DNA from: Sphingopyxis sp. DBS4
GTDB lineage: Bacteria > Pseudomonadota > Alphaproteobacteria > Sphingomonadales > Sphingomonadaceae
Length of the DNA: 64,000 nt
Direction of reading: 5' to 3'
Assembly: GCF_024628865.1 (NCBI RefSeq)
Contig: NZ_CP102384.1
Location: 3,483,001 to 3,547,000, forward strand
Translations under genes and position numbers: made by a program
Shown: positions 56,390-64,000 of the stretch, piece by piece
Numbering within the stretch: position 1 is the first letter of the stretch
How the letters are laid out: each line of letters starts with the position of its first letter
Notes under the pieces: generated by a model
What the model saw: the letters and a program-made list of their open reading frames with translations, nothing else
What the model was told of the DNA's origin: nothing
Database searches by the model: none

Positions 56390-57247
56390 ATGCGATTCGC
56401 AGGCAAGGTCGCCGTGATTACCGGCGCGGCATCGGGCATCGGCAAGGCGGCGGTGCTGAAACTCGCGGGCGAAGGCGCGCACGTCTTCGCCGCCGATATC
56501 GACGAAGCGGGCGGCAAGGCGCTCGCCGAGCAATCAAACGGCAAGATCGATTTCGTCCGCTGCGACGTCACCGTGCCGAGCGACATCGAGGCGCTGATGA
56601 ACACCGCCGCCGAAAAGACGGGCGGGATCGACATCGTCTTCAACAACGCCGCTGCGGGCGGCGATCGCGCCCCGATCGACGAGATCACGCCAGAGGGGTG
56701 GGACCGCTCGATGGACCTGATTCTGAAATCGGTCGCAATGGGCATCCGCTATGCGAGCCCGCACATGAAGGGGCGCAAGGGCGCCAGCATCGTCAACACC
56801 GCGAGCGTTGCGGCGCTCGGCGCCGGCTATTCGCCGACCGCCTATGCGGTCGCCAAGGCGGGAGTGCTCCACTTGACCAAGGTCGCGGCGACCGACCTTG
56901 CGCAATATGGCATCCGCGTGAACGCGATCTGCCCCGGCTTCATCAACACCAATATCTTCACCTCGTCGCTCGAGGTGCCCGACGCGAGCAAGGACGCGGC
57001 GAAGGCGATCATCGCCGACATGAGCGCGCACGCGCAGCCGGTCGCGCGCGGCGGCCAGCCCGAGGATATCGCCAACGCCGTCGCCTATCTGGCGAGCGAG
57101 GACAGCTCGTTCATGACCGGCACCCACATGCTCGTCGACGGCGGGCTGACGATCGGCCAGCGTCACGCCTGGGATCCCGAGGCGCCGGGGATGTTCGACG
57201 CGCTGACCGCGATGGAGGAAGCCGCTCAGGCCGGAACCGCCGCGTGA
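56390..57247 (+). CDS. SDR family oxidoreductase
   Basis: The 285-residue classical SDR has TGAASGIGK, NNAAAGG, SVAALG, YAVAKAG (catalytic Tyr/Lys) and VDGGLTIG near the end. The extended C-terminal tail (QRHAWDPEAPGMFDALTAMEE) is unusual. GGGAGCAG precedes ATG 56390. The stop overlaps the GTG start of the first MFS gene (GTGA). Probably oxidises a hydroxyacyl or alcohol intermediate of the same pathway. Confidence 0.87.
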   Translation: MRFAGKVAVITGAASGIGKAAVLKLAGEGAHVFAADIDEAGGKALAEQSNGKIDFVRCDVTVPSDIEALMNTAAEKTGGIDIVFNNAAAGGDRAPIDEITPEGWDRSMDLILKSVAMGIRYASPHMKGRKGASIVNTASVAALGAGYSPTAYAVAKAGVLHLTKVAATDLAQYGIRVNAICPGFINTNIFTSSLEVPDASKDAAKAIIADMSAHAQPVARGGQPEDIANAVAYLASEDSSFMTGTHMLVDGGLTIGQRHAWDPEAPGMFDALTAMEEAAQAGTAA

Positions 57248-58683
57248 GCGCCGACACGCCGCCGCAGACGCGGCTGCCGCTGGGCCTCAAGCTCTATCAC
57301 GGGCTCGGCAGCGTCGCCTATGGCGTCAAGGACAACGGCTTTTCGACCTTCCTGCTGATCTTCTACAGCCAGGTGGTCGGGCTCGACGCGAGCCTTGTTT
57401 CGCTCGCGCTGATGTTCGCGCTGCTCGCCGACGCGTTCGTCGATCCGCTGATCGGCTATTTCTCCGACCGCACCTATACGCGCTGGGGACGCCGCCATCC
57501 GTGGCTCTATCTGGCGCCGCTGCCGCTCGGGCTCGCGTGGATGCTGCTGTGGTCGCCGCCGGCCGACCATACGCATATCTTCGCCTATCTGGTCGTGGTC
57601 GCGATGCTGGTGCGCACGCTCGTCTCGTGCTGCGAAGTGCCGTCGCAATCGCTCGTCGCCGAACTGACGAGCGACTATGACGAGCGCACCGCGCTCGTCC
57701 GCTTTCGCTTTCTCTTCGCCTGGGGTGGCGGGCTGCTCGTCTTCTTCCTCGCCAACACCGTCTTCCTGCGCGCCGACGCGACGCACGAGTTCGGCCAGCT
57801 CAACCCGTCCGGCTATTGGCTCTATGGCCTCTGCGGCGCGCTGATCATGGGGGTGACGGTGATCGTCTCGGCGCTCGGCCAGCATCGCCGCGTCGCGCAT
57901 TGGCCGGCGACGAAACCCGAGCCCGCATCGCCGAAACAGGCCTTTGCCGAGATTTTCGAGGCGCTGCGCCATCCCGCCGCGCTGATCCTGCTCGGCGCCT
58001 CGCTGATCGCGATTTCGAGCACGCAGATGACCTTCACCATCTCGAACTTCCTCTATCTTTATGTCTGGCGCTTTTCCGAAGGCGCCTTCGCGGCGCTGCC
58101 ATGGCTGCTGATGGTGAGCGTGATGATCGCCTTCGTGATCGTGCAGCCGCTCCATCACCGCTTCGGCAAGAAGAAGGTCGCGGTGGTGTGCGGGGTGATC
58201 AGCACGATCTTCTGGACCGTGCCCTTCGCGCTGTTCCTGTCGGGGCATTGGCCGGCGATCGGGTCGGCCTTTTCGAGCAATCTGCTGATGGCCTTCATCC
58301 TTATATCGAACGTCAATGCGGTGATGGTGATGATCTCGGGCCAGTCGATGCTGGCCGACGTCGTCGAGGCGTCGCAGGTCGAGACCGGACGCCGCACCGA
58401 GGGAATTTTCGCCGCCGGCTGGATGTTCGTCCAGAAATGCGCGACCGCGGTCGGCATCGGGCTGACCGGCCTGCTGATCAGCCTGTCGGGACTGCCCTCG
58501 AAAGCGGTTCCGGGTCAGGTCGCACCCGACGTGATCGACTGGCTCGTGGTCAGCTACAGCCTGATCGTCGTCGTCGCGACAATCGCCTCGACCTGGACCT
58601 TCGCCCGCTTTCCGATCAACCGCGCCGACCATGAAGCGCGGGTCGCGGCGCTCGCCGCGTCGGAAGCCGCCGGGCTTCAATGA
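57244..58683 (+). CDS. GPH/MFS_2-type sugar/cation symporter-family carrier (copy 1)
   Basis: The 479-residue protein has 12 TM segments and the GPH opening KLYHGLGSVAYGVKDNGFSTFLLIFYSQVVG, then FVDPLIGYFSDRTYTRWGRRHPWLY. It belongs to the glycoside-pentoside-hexuronide:cation family (MFS_2), whose members move sugars and, in sphingomonads, many other compounds. GTG 57244 overlaps the SDR stop. It is followed by a paralog overlapping by ATGA. Substrate unknown; context suggests an acid or its precursor feeding acyl-CoA breakdown. Confidence 0.88.
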   Translation: MSADTPPQTRLPLGLKLYHGLGSVAYGVKDNGFSTFLLIFYSQVVGLDASLVSLALMFALLADAFVDPLIGYFSDRTYTRWGRRHPWLYLAPLPLGLAWMLLWSPPADHTHIFAYLVVVAMLVRTLVSCCEVPSQSLVAELTSDYDERTALVRFRFLFAWGGGLLVFFLANTVFLRADATHEFGQLNPSGYWLYGLCGALIMGVTVIVSALGQHRRVAHWPATKPEPASPKQAFAEIFEALRHPAALILLGASLIAISSTQMTFTISNFLYLYVWRFSEGAFAALPWLLMVSVMIAFVIVQPLHHRFGKKKVAVVCGVISTIFWTVPFALFLSGHWPAIGSAFSSNLLMAFILISNVNAVMVMISGQSMLADVVEASQVETGRRTEGIFAAGWMFVQKCATAVGIGLTGLLISLSGLPSKAVPGQVAPDVIDWLVVSYSLIVVVATIASTWTFARFPINRADHEARVAALAASEAAGLQ

Positions 58684-60116
58684 CCGCTACCGCATCAACC
58701 GCCCCGCTGCCGACGCGGATCAAGCTCGCGCATGGGCTCGGCAGCGTCACCATGGGGGTGAAGGAGGCGGGGCTCACCACCTTCTTCATGATCTATTACA
58801 ACCAGGTGCTCGGCTTCGACCCGCGGGTCGTGTCGCTGGTGCTGATCGGCGCGATGCTGATCGATGCGCTCGTCGATCCGCTGATCGGCCGCCTGTCCGA
58901 CGCGACGCGGACGCGGCTCGGGCGGCGGCTGCCGTGGCTCTATGGCGCGGCGCTGCCGATGGCGATCGCCTGGGCACTGCTCTGGGTGTCGCCCGACGTC
59001 GCCCGGCATTCGACCCTCGGCCTGATCCTCAACGTCGTCGCGGTGCGCGTGCTCGTTTCGGCGTGCGAGATTCCGTCGGTGTCGCTCGTTGCCGAGCTGA
59101 CGCGCGATTATGACGAGCGCACCACGCTGATGCGCTTTCGCTTCCTGTTCGGCTGGCTCGGCGGGCTGGCGGCGACCGCGCTCGCCTATGGCTATTTTCT
59201 GAAGTCCGACGACCCGGCGCGCAGCGGCCTGCTCGATCCGTCGGGCTATGCCGCCTTCGGCCTGTTCGGCGCGACGTTGATCCTCGTCTCAACGCTCGGC
59301 TCGGCGGCCGGCCAGCAGCGGCGCATCCTGGCGCTGCCGCCGCCGCCCGTGCAGGCGCATGGCTCCTCGATGCTGACCGACATCGCGCTCGCCTTTCGCA
59401 ATCCGGCCTTCATCGCGCTGGCGAGCGGCGCGCTGTTCGTCGTCACCGGCTATGCGACGACTATCGCCGCGACCAATTACACGATGCTCTATATCTGGCG
59501 GCTGAGCGACGACCAGCTCGCGCTCTATCCGATCGGCCTCGCGGTCGCGGTGTTCGGCGCCTTCGCCGCGGTGGGCCTTGCGCACCGCCGCTTCGGCAAG
59601 CGCGATACGGCGATCGCCGCGGTGCTGTTCAGCGGTGTGGTCGCCTTCCTGCCCTATGCGGCGCGCAACCTCGGCTGGTGGCCCGAGCTCGGCGGCTGGC
59701 CGTCGATGGTGCTGCTCCTCACGCTCCAGACCATTTCGCTGTTCGGGCTGGTCGTCGGCCATATCTCCTGCTCGTCGATGGTCGCCGAGATCGTCGAGGC
59801 GCACGAGATCGAGCATGGCACGCGGATCGAGGGGGTCTTCTTCGCGGGCTATCTGATGACGCAGAAATTCGGCCAGGCGCTCGGCATCTTCACCGTCGGC
59901 CAGCTCGTCGCCTATGTCGGGCTCGGCGAGCGCGTGCGACCCGACGACTGGCCCGCGAGCGCCGCGGCGACGATGGGCTGGATCTTCGCCGGGCTGATGA
60001 TTTTGATCGCGATCATGGCGGCCGCCGGGCTGCGCCGCTACGCAATCGACCGGGCCGGCCACGAGGCGCGACTCGCGGCGCTTGCCGACAGGATCGACGA
60101 AGCGCCGCGGTCCTAG
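58680..60116 (+). CDS. GPH/MFS_2-type carrier (copy 2, tandem paralog)
   Basis: The 478-residue paralog of the preceding gene shares KLAHGLGSVTMGVKEAGLTTFFMIYYNQVLG and LVDPLIGRLSDATRTRLGRRLPWLY. The two are similar in layout but clearly diverged, arguing against a recent duplication. Start ATG 58680 overlaps the upstream stop (ATGA). They may form a hetero-oligomer or serve two substrates. The next gene begins 124 nt later behind its own operator. Confidence 0.88.
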   Translation: MTATASTAPLPTRIKLAHGLGSVTMGVKEAGLTTFFMIYYNQVLGFDPRVVSLVLIGAMLIDALVDPLIGRLSDATRTRLGRRLPWLYGAALPMAIAWALLWVSPDVARHSTLGLILNVVAVRVLVSACEIPSVSLVAELTRDYDERTTLMRFRFLFGWLGGLAATALAYGYFLKSDDPARSGLLDPSGYAAFGLFGATLILVSTLGSAAGQQRRILALPPPPVQAHGSSMLTDIALAFRNPAFIALASGALFVVTGYATTIAATNYTMLYIWRLSDDQLALYPIGLAVAVFGAFAAVGLAHRRFGKRDTAIAAVLFSGVVAFLPYAARNLGWWPELGGWPSMVLLLTLQTISLFGLVVGHISCSSMVAEIVEAHEIEHGTRIEGVFFAGYLMTQKFGQALGIFTVGQLVAYVGLGERVRPDDWPASAAATMGWIFAGLMILIAIMAAAGLRRYAIDRAGHEARLAALADRIDEAPRS

Positions 60117-60208
60117 CGGAACAGGGGGCGGAGGATTGCGCGACTCGCCGCGCGGGAGCAACTTTCTGCGCGGCGGGACTTGGCAAGGCGGGCGAATCGG
60201 TCCAAGGG

Positions 60209-60224
60209 TTTACGTAAACGTAAA
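60209..60224. promoter_or_regulatory. LiuR-like operator TTTACGTAAACGTAAA upstream of ACAD
   Basis: TTTACGT-AA-ACGTAAA has perfect 7-bp arms. It matches the LiuR (MerR family) binding pattern of leucine/acyl-CoA catabolic genes in proteobacteria. It ends 15 nt before the ATG of an acyl-CoA dehydrogenase gene and just upstream of its ribosome-binding site. Binding there would repress transcription. No MerR gene is in the window. Confidence 0.6.
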
Positions 60225-60239
60225 GGGAAAGGAACGCAG

Positions 60240-61529
60240 ATGGATTTCGATCTCACCGACCGGCAGCAGCATTGGCAGGGCCGGGTGCGCGAGTTCATCG
60301 AGCGCAAGGTGCGCCCGGCGGTTCCCACCTACAAGGAACAGGACGAGGCGGGCGACCGCTGGAAGGTGATCCAGGTCGTCGAGGATCTGAAGGCCGAGGC
60401 GAAGGCCGCGGGCATCTGGAACCTGTTCATGCCCCCGCGCAGCGGCGCGCACCATCATGTCGACGAGACGTTCGAGTTCGAAGGCCCTGGCCTCACCAAT
60501 CTCGAATATGCGCTGTGCGCCGAGGAGATGGGCCGCGTCGGCTTCGCGAGCGAGGTGTTCAACTGTTCGGCGCCCGACACCGGCAATATGGAGGTCTTCC
60601 ACCGTTACGGCACGCGCGCGCAGAAGGACAAATGGCTTGGGCCACTGATGAACGGCGAGATCCGCTCGGCCTTCCTGATGACCGAGCCGCAGGTCGCCTC
60701 GTCCGATGCGACGAATATCGAGACGCGGATCGCGCGCGACGGCGACGATTATGTCATCAACGGCACCAAATGGTGGTCGTCGGGCGCGGGCGATCCGCGC
60801 TGCAAGGTCGCGATCGTGATGGGCAAGACCGACTTCGAGGCGAAGCGCCACGCGCAGCAGTCGATGCTCGCGGTGCCGATGGACACGCCCGGCATCCACA
60901 TCAAGCGCCACCTGCCCGTCTTCGGCTATGACGACGCGCCGCACGGCCATATGGAAATCGAACTCAAGGACGTGCGCGTCAATGCCGAGGATGCGATGCT
61001 GCTCGGCGCGGGGCGCGGCTTCGAGATCGCGCAGGGCCGCCTCGGGCCGGGGCGCATCCACCATTGCATGCGCACGATCGGCGTCGCCGAGGAAGCGCTG
61101 GAGAAGATGTGCAAGCGGCTGCAATCGCGCACCGCCTTCGGCAAGACGATCGCCGAGCACAGCATCTGGGAACAGCGCATCGCCCGCGCGCGCATCGACA
61201 TCGAGATGACGCGCCTGCTTTGCCTGAAGGCCGCCGATATGATGGACAAGGTCGGCAACAAGTCGGCGGCGGCCGAGATCGCGATGATCAAGGTGCAGGC
61301 GCCGAACATGGCGCTGCAGATCATCGACGACGCGATCCAGGCGCACGGCGGCGGCGGCGTGTCCGAAGATTTCGGCCTCGCCAAGGCCTATGCGCACCAG
61401 CGCACGCTGCGCCTCGCCGACGGGCCCGACGAGGTCCACGCACGCGCGATTTCGCGCATCGAGCTGGCGAAGCATGCGCCCGCCAGTGATCCGGGCTTCT
61501 CGTCGGGGGACATCGGGGTTTCGCGCTAA
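60240..61529 (+). CDS. ACAD10/11-type acyl-CoA dehydrogenase
   Basis: The 429-residue protein starts [19 protein letters not shown] and has [18 protein letters not shown], a [24 protein letters not shown] helix and, near the C-terminus, [13 protein letters not shown] (about 388-400), the hallmark of the ACAD10/ACAD11 subgroup. In animals this domain is fused to an APH-type kinase; here the kinase is a separate gene 1.2 kb downstream. A perfect LiuR-like palindrome is 15 nt upstream and AAAGGAAC precedes the ATG. Known relatives process 4-phosphoacyl-CoA formed from 4-hydroxyacyl-CoA. Confidence 0.92.
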   Translation: MDFDLTDRQQHWQGRVREFIERKVRPAVPTYKEQDEAGDRWKVIQVVEDLKAEAKAAGIWNLFMPPRSGAHHHVDETFEFEGPGLTNLEYALCAEEMGRVGFASEVFNCSAPDTGNMEVFHRYGTRAQKDKWLGPLMNGEIRSAFLMTEPQVASSDATNIETRIARDGDDYVINGTKWWSSGAGDPRCKVAIVMGKTDFEAKRHAQQSMLAVPMDTPGIHIKRHLPVFGYDDAPHGHMEIELKDVRVNAEDAMLLGAGRGFEIAQGRLGPGRIHHCMRTIGVAEEALEKMCKRLQSRTAFGKTIAEHSIWEQRIARARIDIEMTRLLCLKAADMMDKVGNKSAAAEIAMIKVQAPNMALQIIDDAIQAHGGGGVSEDFGLAKAYAHQRTLRLADGPDEVHARAISRIELAKHAPASDPGFSSGDIGVSR

Positions 61530-61623
61530 GCTTCCCTCCCGCTTGCAGGAGGGGCCGGGGAGGGCCTGTTCCGCTTCGAGTTCGACACTCCCTCCCCTGA
61601 CCCCTTCCACACGCGGCAGGGGG
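61530..61623. repeat. Degenerate GC palindromes between ACAD and ADH genes
   Basis: The stretch CCCTCCCGCTTGCAGGAGGGG and a TCCCTCCCCTGACCCC block resemble halves of the composite elements at 38446 and 53789, with imperfect pairing. A truncated or decayed member is likely. Confidence 0.5.
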
Positions 61624-61640
61624 ACCAAATGGAGATTTTG

Positions 61641-62732
61641 ATGACCAAAGCCGCCGTCCTGATCGAACCGGGCAAACCGCTGCAGATCGAAGAGATCGTC
61701 GTCGACAAGCCCGGCCCGCATGAAGTGCGCATCCGCACCGCAGCGTGTGGCCTCTGCCATTCGGACCTGCATTTCATCGACGGCGCCTATCCGCATCCGC
61801 TGCCCGCGATTCCGGGCCATGAGGCGGCGGGGATCGTCGAGGCGGTCGGCAGCGAGGTCCGCACGGTGAAGCCGGGAGACGCGGTCGTCACCTGCCTCAG
61901 CGCCTTCTGCGGCCATTGCGAGTTCTGCGTCAGCGGCCGCATGTCGCTGTGCATGGGCGGCGACACGCGCCGCCCTGTCGGATCGGCCCCGCGCATCACG
62001 CGTCCCGACGGATCGCCGGTCAATCAGATGCTCAATCTCTCGGCCTTCTCCGAGGTGATGCTGGTCCACGAACATGCGTGCGTCGCGATCGACCCCGACA
62101 TGCCGCTCGACCGCGCCGCGGTGATCGGCTGCGCGGTGACGACGGGCGCGGGAACGATCTTCAACGCCTGCAAGGTGACCCCGGGCGAGACGGTCGCGGT
62201 CGTCGGCTGCGGCGGCGTCGGGCTCGCGACGATCAACGCCGCGAAGATCGCGGGCGCGGGGCGCATCATCGCCGCCGATCCGGTTCCCGAAAAGCGCGCG
62301 CTGGCGCAGAAGCTGGGCGCGACCGACGTCGTCGACGCGCTCGCCGACGATGCCGCGAAGCAGATCGTCGAGCTGACGAAGGGCGGCGTCGATCATGCGA
62401 TCGAAGCGGTCGGGCGTCCGGCCTCGGCGAGTCTTGCGGTTGCCTCGCTTCGCCGCGGCGGCACCGCGACGATCCTCGGCATGATGCCGCTTTCGGAAAA
62501 GGTCGGGCTCGGCGCGATGGACCTGCTTTCGGGCAAGAAGCTCCAGGGCGCGATCATGGGAGGCAACCGCTTCCCCGTCGATATTCCGCGCCTCGTCGAT
62601 TTCTACCTGCGCGGGCTGCTCGACCTCGACAGCATCGTCGCCGAAACGATTCCGCTCGCAAAGATCAACGAAGGATTCGACAAGATGAAGAAAGGCGATG
62701 CCGCGCGGTCGGTGATCGTGTTCGACCAATGA
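61641..62732 (+). CDS. Zinc-dependent alcohol dehydrogenase (class III-like MDR)
   Basis: The 363-residue medium-chain dehydrogenase has CGLCHSDLHFIDGAY (catalytic zinc ligands), GHEAAGIVE, the structural zinc cysteines CGHCEFC...LC, and VVGCGGVGLATINAAK for NAD. It probably oxidises an alcohol or hydroxyacid-derived intermediate. GGAG lies before ATG 61641. The stop overlaps the next start (ATGA). Position between an ACAD and an APH kinase links it to hydroxyacid or alcohol catabolism. Confidence 0.9.
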   Translation: MTKAAVLIEPGKPLQIEEIVVDKPGPHEVRIRTAACGLCHSDLHFIDGAYPHPLPAIPGHEAAGIVEAVGSEVRTVKPGDAVVTCLSAFCGHCEFCVSGRMSLCMGGDTRRPVGSAPRITRPDGSPVNQMLNLSAFSEVMLVHEHACVAIDPDMPLDRAAVIGCAVTTGAGTIFNACKVTPGETVAVVGCGGVGLATINAAKIAGAGRIIAADPVPEKRALAQKLGATDVVDALADDAAKQIVELTKGGVDHAIEAVGRPASASLAVASLRRGGTATILGMMPLSEKVGLGAMDLLSGKKLQGAIMGGNRFPVDIPRLVDFYLRGLLDLDSIVAETIPLAKINEGFDKMKKGDAARSVIVFDQ

Positions 62733-63802
62733 CGACGGGTCTCGACGCGCAAAAGGCCTTCAGCGGCACCGTCGCACCCGAAGGTTCCGACCGCCTCGAC
62801 GAGGCGAAGCTGACGGCGTGGATGGAAGCGAATGTCGCGGGCTTTCAGGGGCCGCTGACGCAGGGCAAGTTCGCCGGCGGCCAGTCGAACCCGACCTACA
62901 AGATCAGCGCGCCGTCGGGCAATTATGTGCTCCGGCGCAAACCCTTCGGCCCGCTGCTTCCCTCGGCGCACGCGGTCGACCGCGAGTATAAGGTGCAGGC
63001 CGGCCTTCATAAAATCGGCTTCCCGGTCGCGCGCCAATATGGGCTGTGCACCGACGACAGCGTCGTCGGCAGCTGGTTCTATGTCATGGGGATGGTCGAC
63101 GGCCAGACGATCTGGGACGGATCGATGCCCGGTTCGACGCCCGAGAACCGCCGCGCGACCTATGATGCGATGATCGACACGCTCGCCGCGCTGCACAACG
63201 TCGATGTCGAGGCAGCGGGGCTGGCGGACTTCGGCAAGCCCGGCAATTATTTCGGCCGCCAGGTCGATCGCTGGACCAAGCAGTACAAGCTGTCCGAAAC
63301 CGAGACGATGGACGAGATGGAGCGGCTGATCGCCTGGCTGCCCGCGACGCTGCCCGAGCAGACGCGCACCAGCGTCGTCCACGGCGACTATCGCATCGAC
63401 AATATGATCTTCGCCAAGGACCGACCCGAGGTGCTCGCGGTGCTCGACTGGGAGCTGTCGACGCTCGGCGATCCGCTCGCCGACTTCACCTATGTCGCGA
63501 TGGCGTGGGTGACCGAGAATGGCGGGCGATCGGGCGTCATGGACCTCGACCGCGTGAGCCTGGGCATTCCCGAGCTCGACGAGGTCGTCGAGCGTTATTG
63601 CGCCGCCACCGGCCGCGACGGCGTGCCCGACATGAACTGGTATTTCGCCTATAATTTCTTCCGCCTCGCCGGAATCATGCAGGGGATCAAGAAGCGCGTC
63701 ATCGACGGCACCGCGTCATCGGCGCACGCCAAGGCGATGTCCGAACGCGTCCTGCCGCTCGCCGAAAAGGCCTGGGACTTTGCGCGAAAGGCCGGCGCAT
63801 GA
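62729..63802 (+). CDS. APH-type phosphotransferase of the ACAD10/11-associated group (LvaA-like)
   Basis: The 357-residue kinase-like protein has a nucleotide loop [12 protein letters not shown] (48-59), the Brenner loop [13 protein letters not shown] with Asp220/Asn225, and [15 protein letters not shown] (DFG-equivalent, Asp240). This group phosphorylates 4-hydroxyacyl-CoA (LvaA in levulinate catabolism; the kinase domain of animal ACAD11) rather than an antibiotic. ATG 62729 overlaps the ADH stop; its own stop overlaps the following SDR start. An enzyme pair with the ACAD10/11-like gene upstream is likely. Confidence 0.87.
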   Translation: MTTGLDAQKAFSGTVAPEGSDRLDEAKLTAWMEANVAGFQGPLTQGKFAGGQSNPTYKISAPSGNYVLRRKPFGPLLPSAHAVDREYKVQAGLHKIGFPVARQYGLCTDDSVVGSWFYVMGMVDGQTIWDGSMPGSTPENRRATYDAMIDTLAALHNVDVEAAGLADFGKPGNYFGRQVDRWTKQYKLSETETMDEMERLIAWLPATLPEQTRTSVVHGDYRIDNMIFAKDRPEVLAVLDWELSTLGDPLADFTYVAMAWVTENGGRSGVMDLDRVSLGIPELDEVVERYCAATGRDGVPDMNWYFAYNFFRLAGIMQGIKKRVIDGTASSAHAKAMSERVLPLAEKAWDFARKAGA

Positions 63803-64000
63803 GCCTGTTCGACATGACGGGCCAGGTCGCGCTGATCACCGGGTCATCGCGCGGCATCGGCAAGGCGATCGCCGAAGCGATGGCCGAACAGGGCGCAAAG
63901 GTCGTGATATCGAGCCGCAAGCAGGACGCGTGCGACGCGGTCGCGGCCGCACTGAACGCGAAATATGGCGACGGAACCGCGATCGCGGTCGCCGCGAACA
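63799..64000 (+). CDS. SDR family oxidoreductase (3' end outside window)
   Basis: Only 67 codons are visible: [32 protein letters not shown] with the TGxxxGIG cofactor motif, then [18 protein letters not shown]. It is a classical SDR. ATG 63799 overlaps the kinase stop (ATGA), so it belongs to the same operon. The substrate cannot be judged from this part. Confidence 0.8.
   Translation, partial: MSLFDMTGQVALITGSSRGIGKAIAEAMAEQGAKVVISSRKQDACDAVAAALNAKYGDGTAIAVAAN

Noticed and set aside
56287..58683. A 798-codon frame that would extend the first MFS carrier by about 320 residues
   Set aside because: The extension overlaps the SDR gene in another frame and is arginine-rich; GTG 57244 with GTGA overlap is the natural start.
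60210..62729. 839-codon frame opposite the ACAD10/11-like and ADH genes
   Set aside because: Antisense shadow without recognisable domain.
61916..63802. A 628-codon frame extending the APH kinase upstream
   Set aside because: The extension lies within the alcohol dehydrogenase gene; ATG 62729 overlaps its stop.
62729..63802. Aminoglycoside resistance gene
   Set aside because: The APH fold here belongs to the ACAD10/11-associated metabolic kinases by motif and operon context.

Overview
The window reads as chromosomal DNA of a high-GC alphaproteobacterium of the order Sphingomonadales, most like Sphingopyxis or a close relative. This is an inference from the family mix: TonB-dependent receptors (TBDRs) paired with TPR-sulfotransferases, GPH-type MFS carriers, many acyl-CoA dehydrogenases, egtB-egtD, and intergenic palindromes. 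No rRNA, tRNA, CRISPR array, transposase or phage module was seen. Genes are dense and often joined by ATGA or GTGA overlaps.

Layout. 1-9.5 kb: the end of a PbpC-like gene, an amino-acid permease with a clear terminator, a Bcr/CflA exporter, an M16 zinc peptidase with a small partner gene, and a penicillin/AHL-acylase-type hydrolase. 9.6-12.2 kb: clpB behind a heat-shock-like promoter. 12.3-25.9 kb, all on the minus strand: the most unusual block. Two units, each a TBDR followed by a TPR-sulfotransferase, lie in tandem. The downstream unit is extended by a TPR-aspartyl/asparaginyl beta-hydroxylase and a TPR-2OG-Fe(II) oxygenase, coupled by GTGA overlaps. Both TBDRs share a gapless 79-nt upstream element and both are followed by an intrinsic terminator. 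This is the best candidate for an undescribed system, possibly modification of a peptide or protein linked to an outer-membrane receptor.

26-33 kb: M23 lipoprotein, DUF2093 protein, xseA, purD, a membrane-anchored helix-hairpin-helix protein, an HTH-like protein, a CorC-type protein and an OmpA lipoprotein. 34-38 kb: a tight minus-strand operon encoding a queuosine-precursor-type transporter, ArgB, YggT, FolD, an NTF2-like protein and a MarC protein. 38.7-49.5 kb: nucleoside transporter, epoxide hydrolase, 3-hydroxyacyl-CoA dehydrogenase, ergothioneine genes egtD/egtB, a PduO-type adenosyltransferase, a HIG1 protein, gluQ, an HNH endonuclease and small envelope proteins. 49.5-52.2 kb: ppc.

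53-64 kb: an acyl-CoA catabolic region. On the minus strand are an SDR and two adjacent acyl-CoA dehydrogenases that may form a heteromer. On the plus strand are an SDR, two tandem GPH-type carriers, an ACAD10/11-type dehydrogenase, a Zn alcohol dehydrogenase, an APH-type kinase and an SDR cut by the window end. The ACAD10/11-type dehydrogenase plus kinase resemble a split ACAD11 system for 4-hydroxyacyl-CoAs. LiuR-like operators lie before two of the dehydrogenases.

Intergenic regions carry many palindromic repeats, including three diverged copies of one large palindrome family and perfect inverted repeats with arms up to 40 bp. Gene starts were chosen by hand from ribosome-binding sites, overlaps and signal peptides. 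All functions are recognised by eye and no database search was run.
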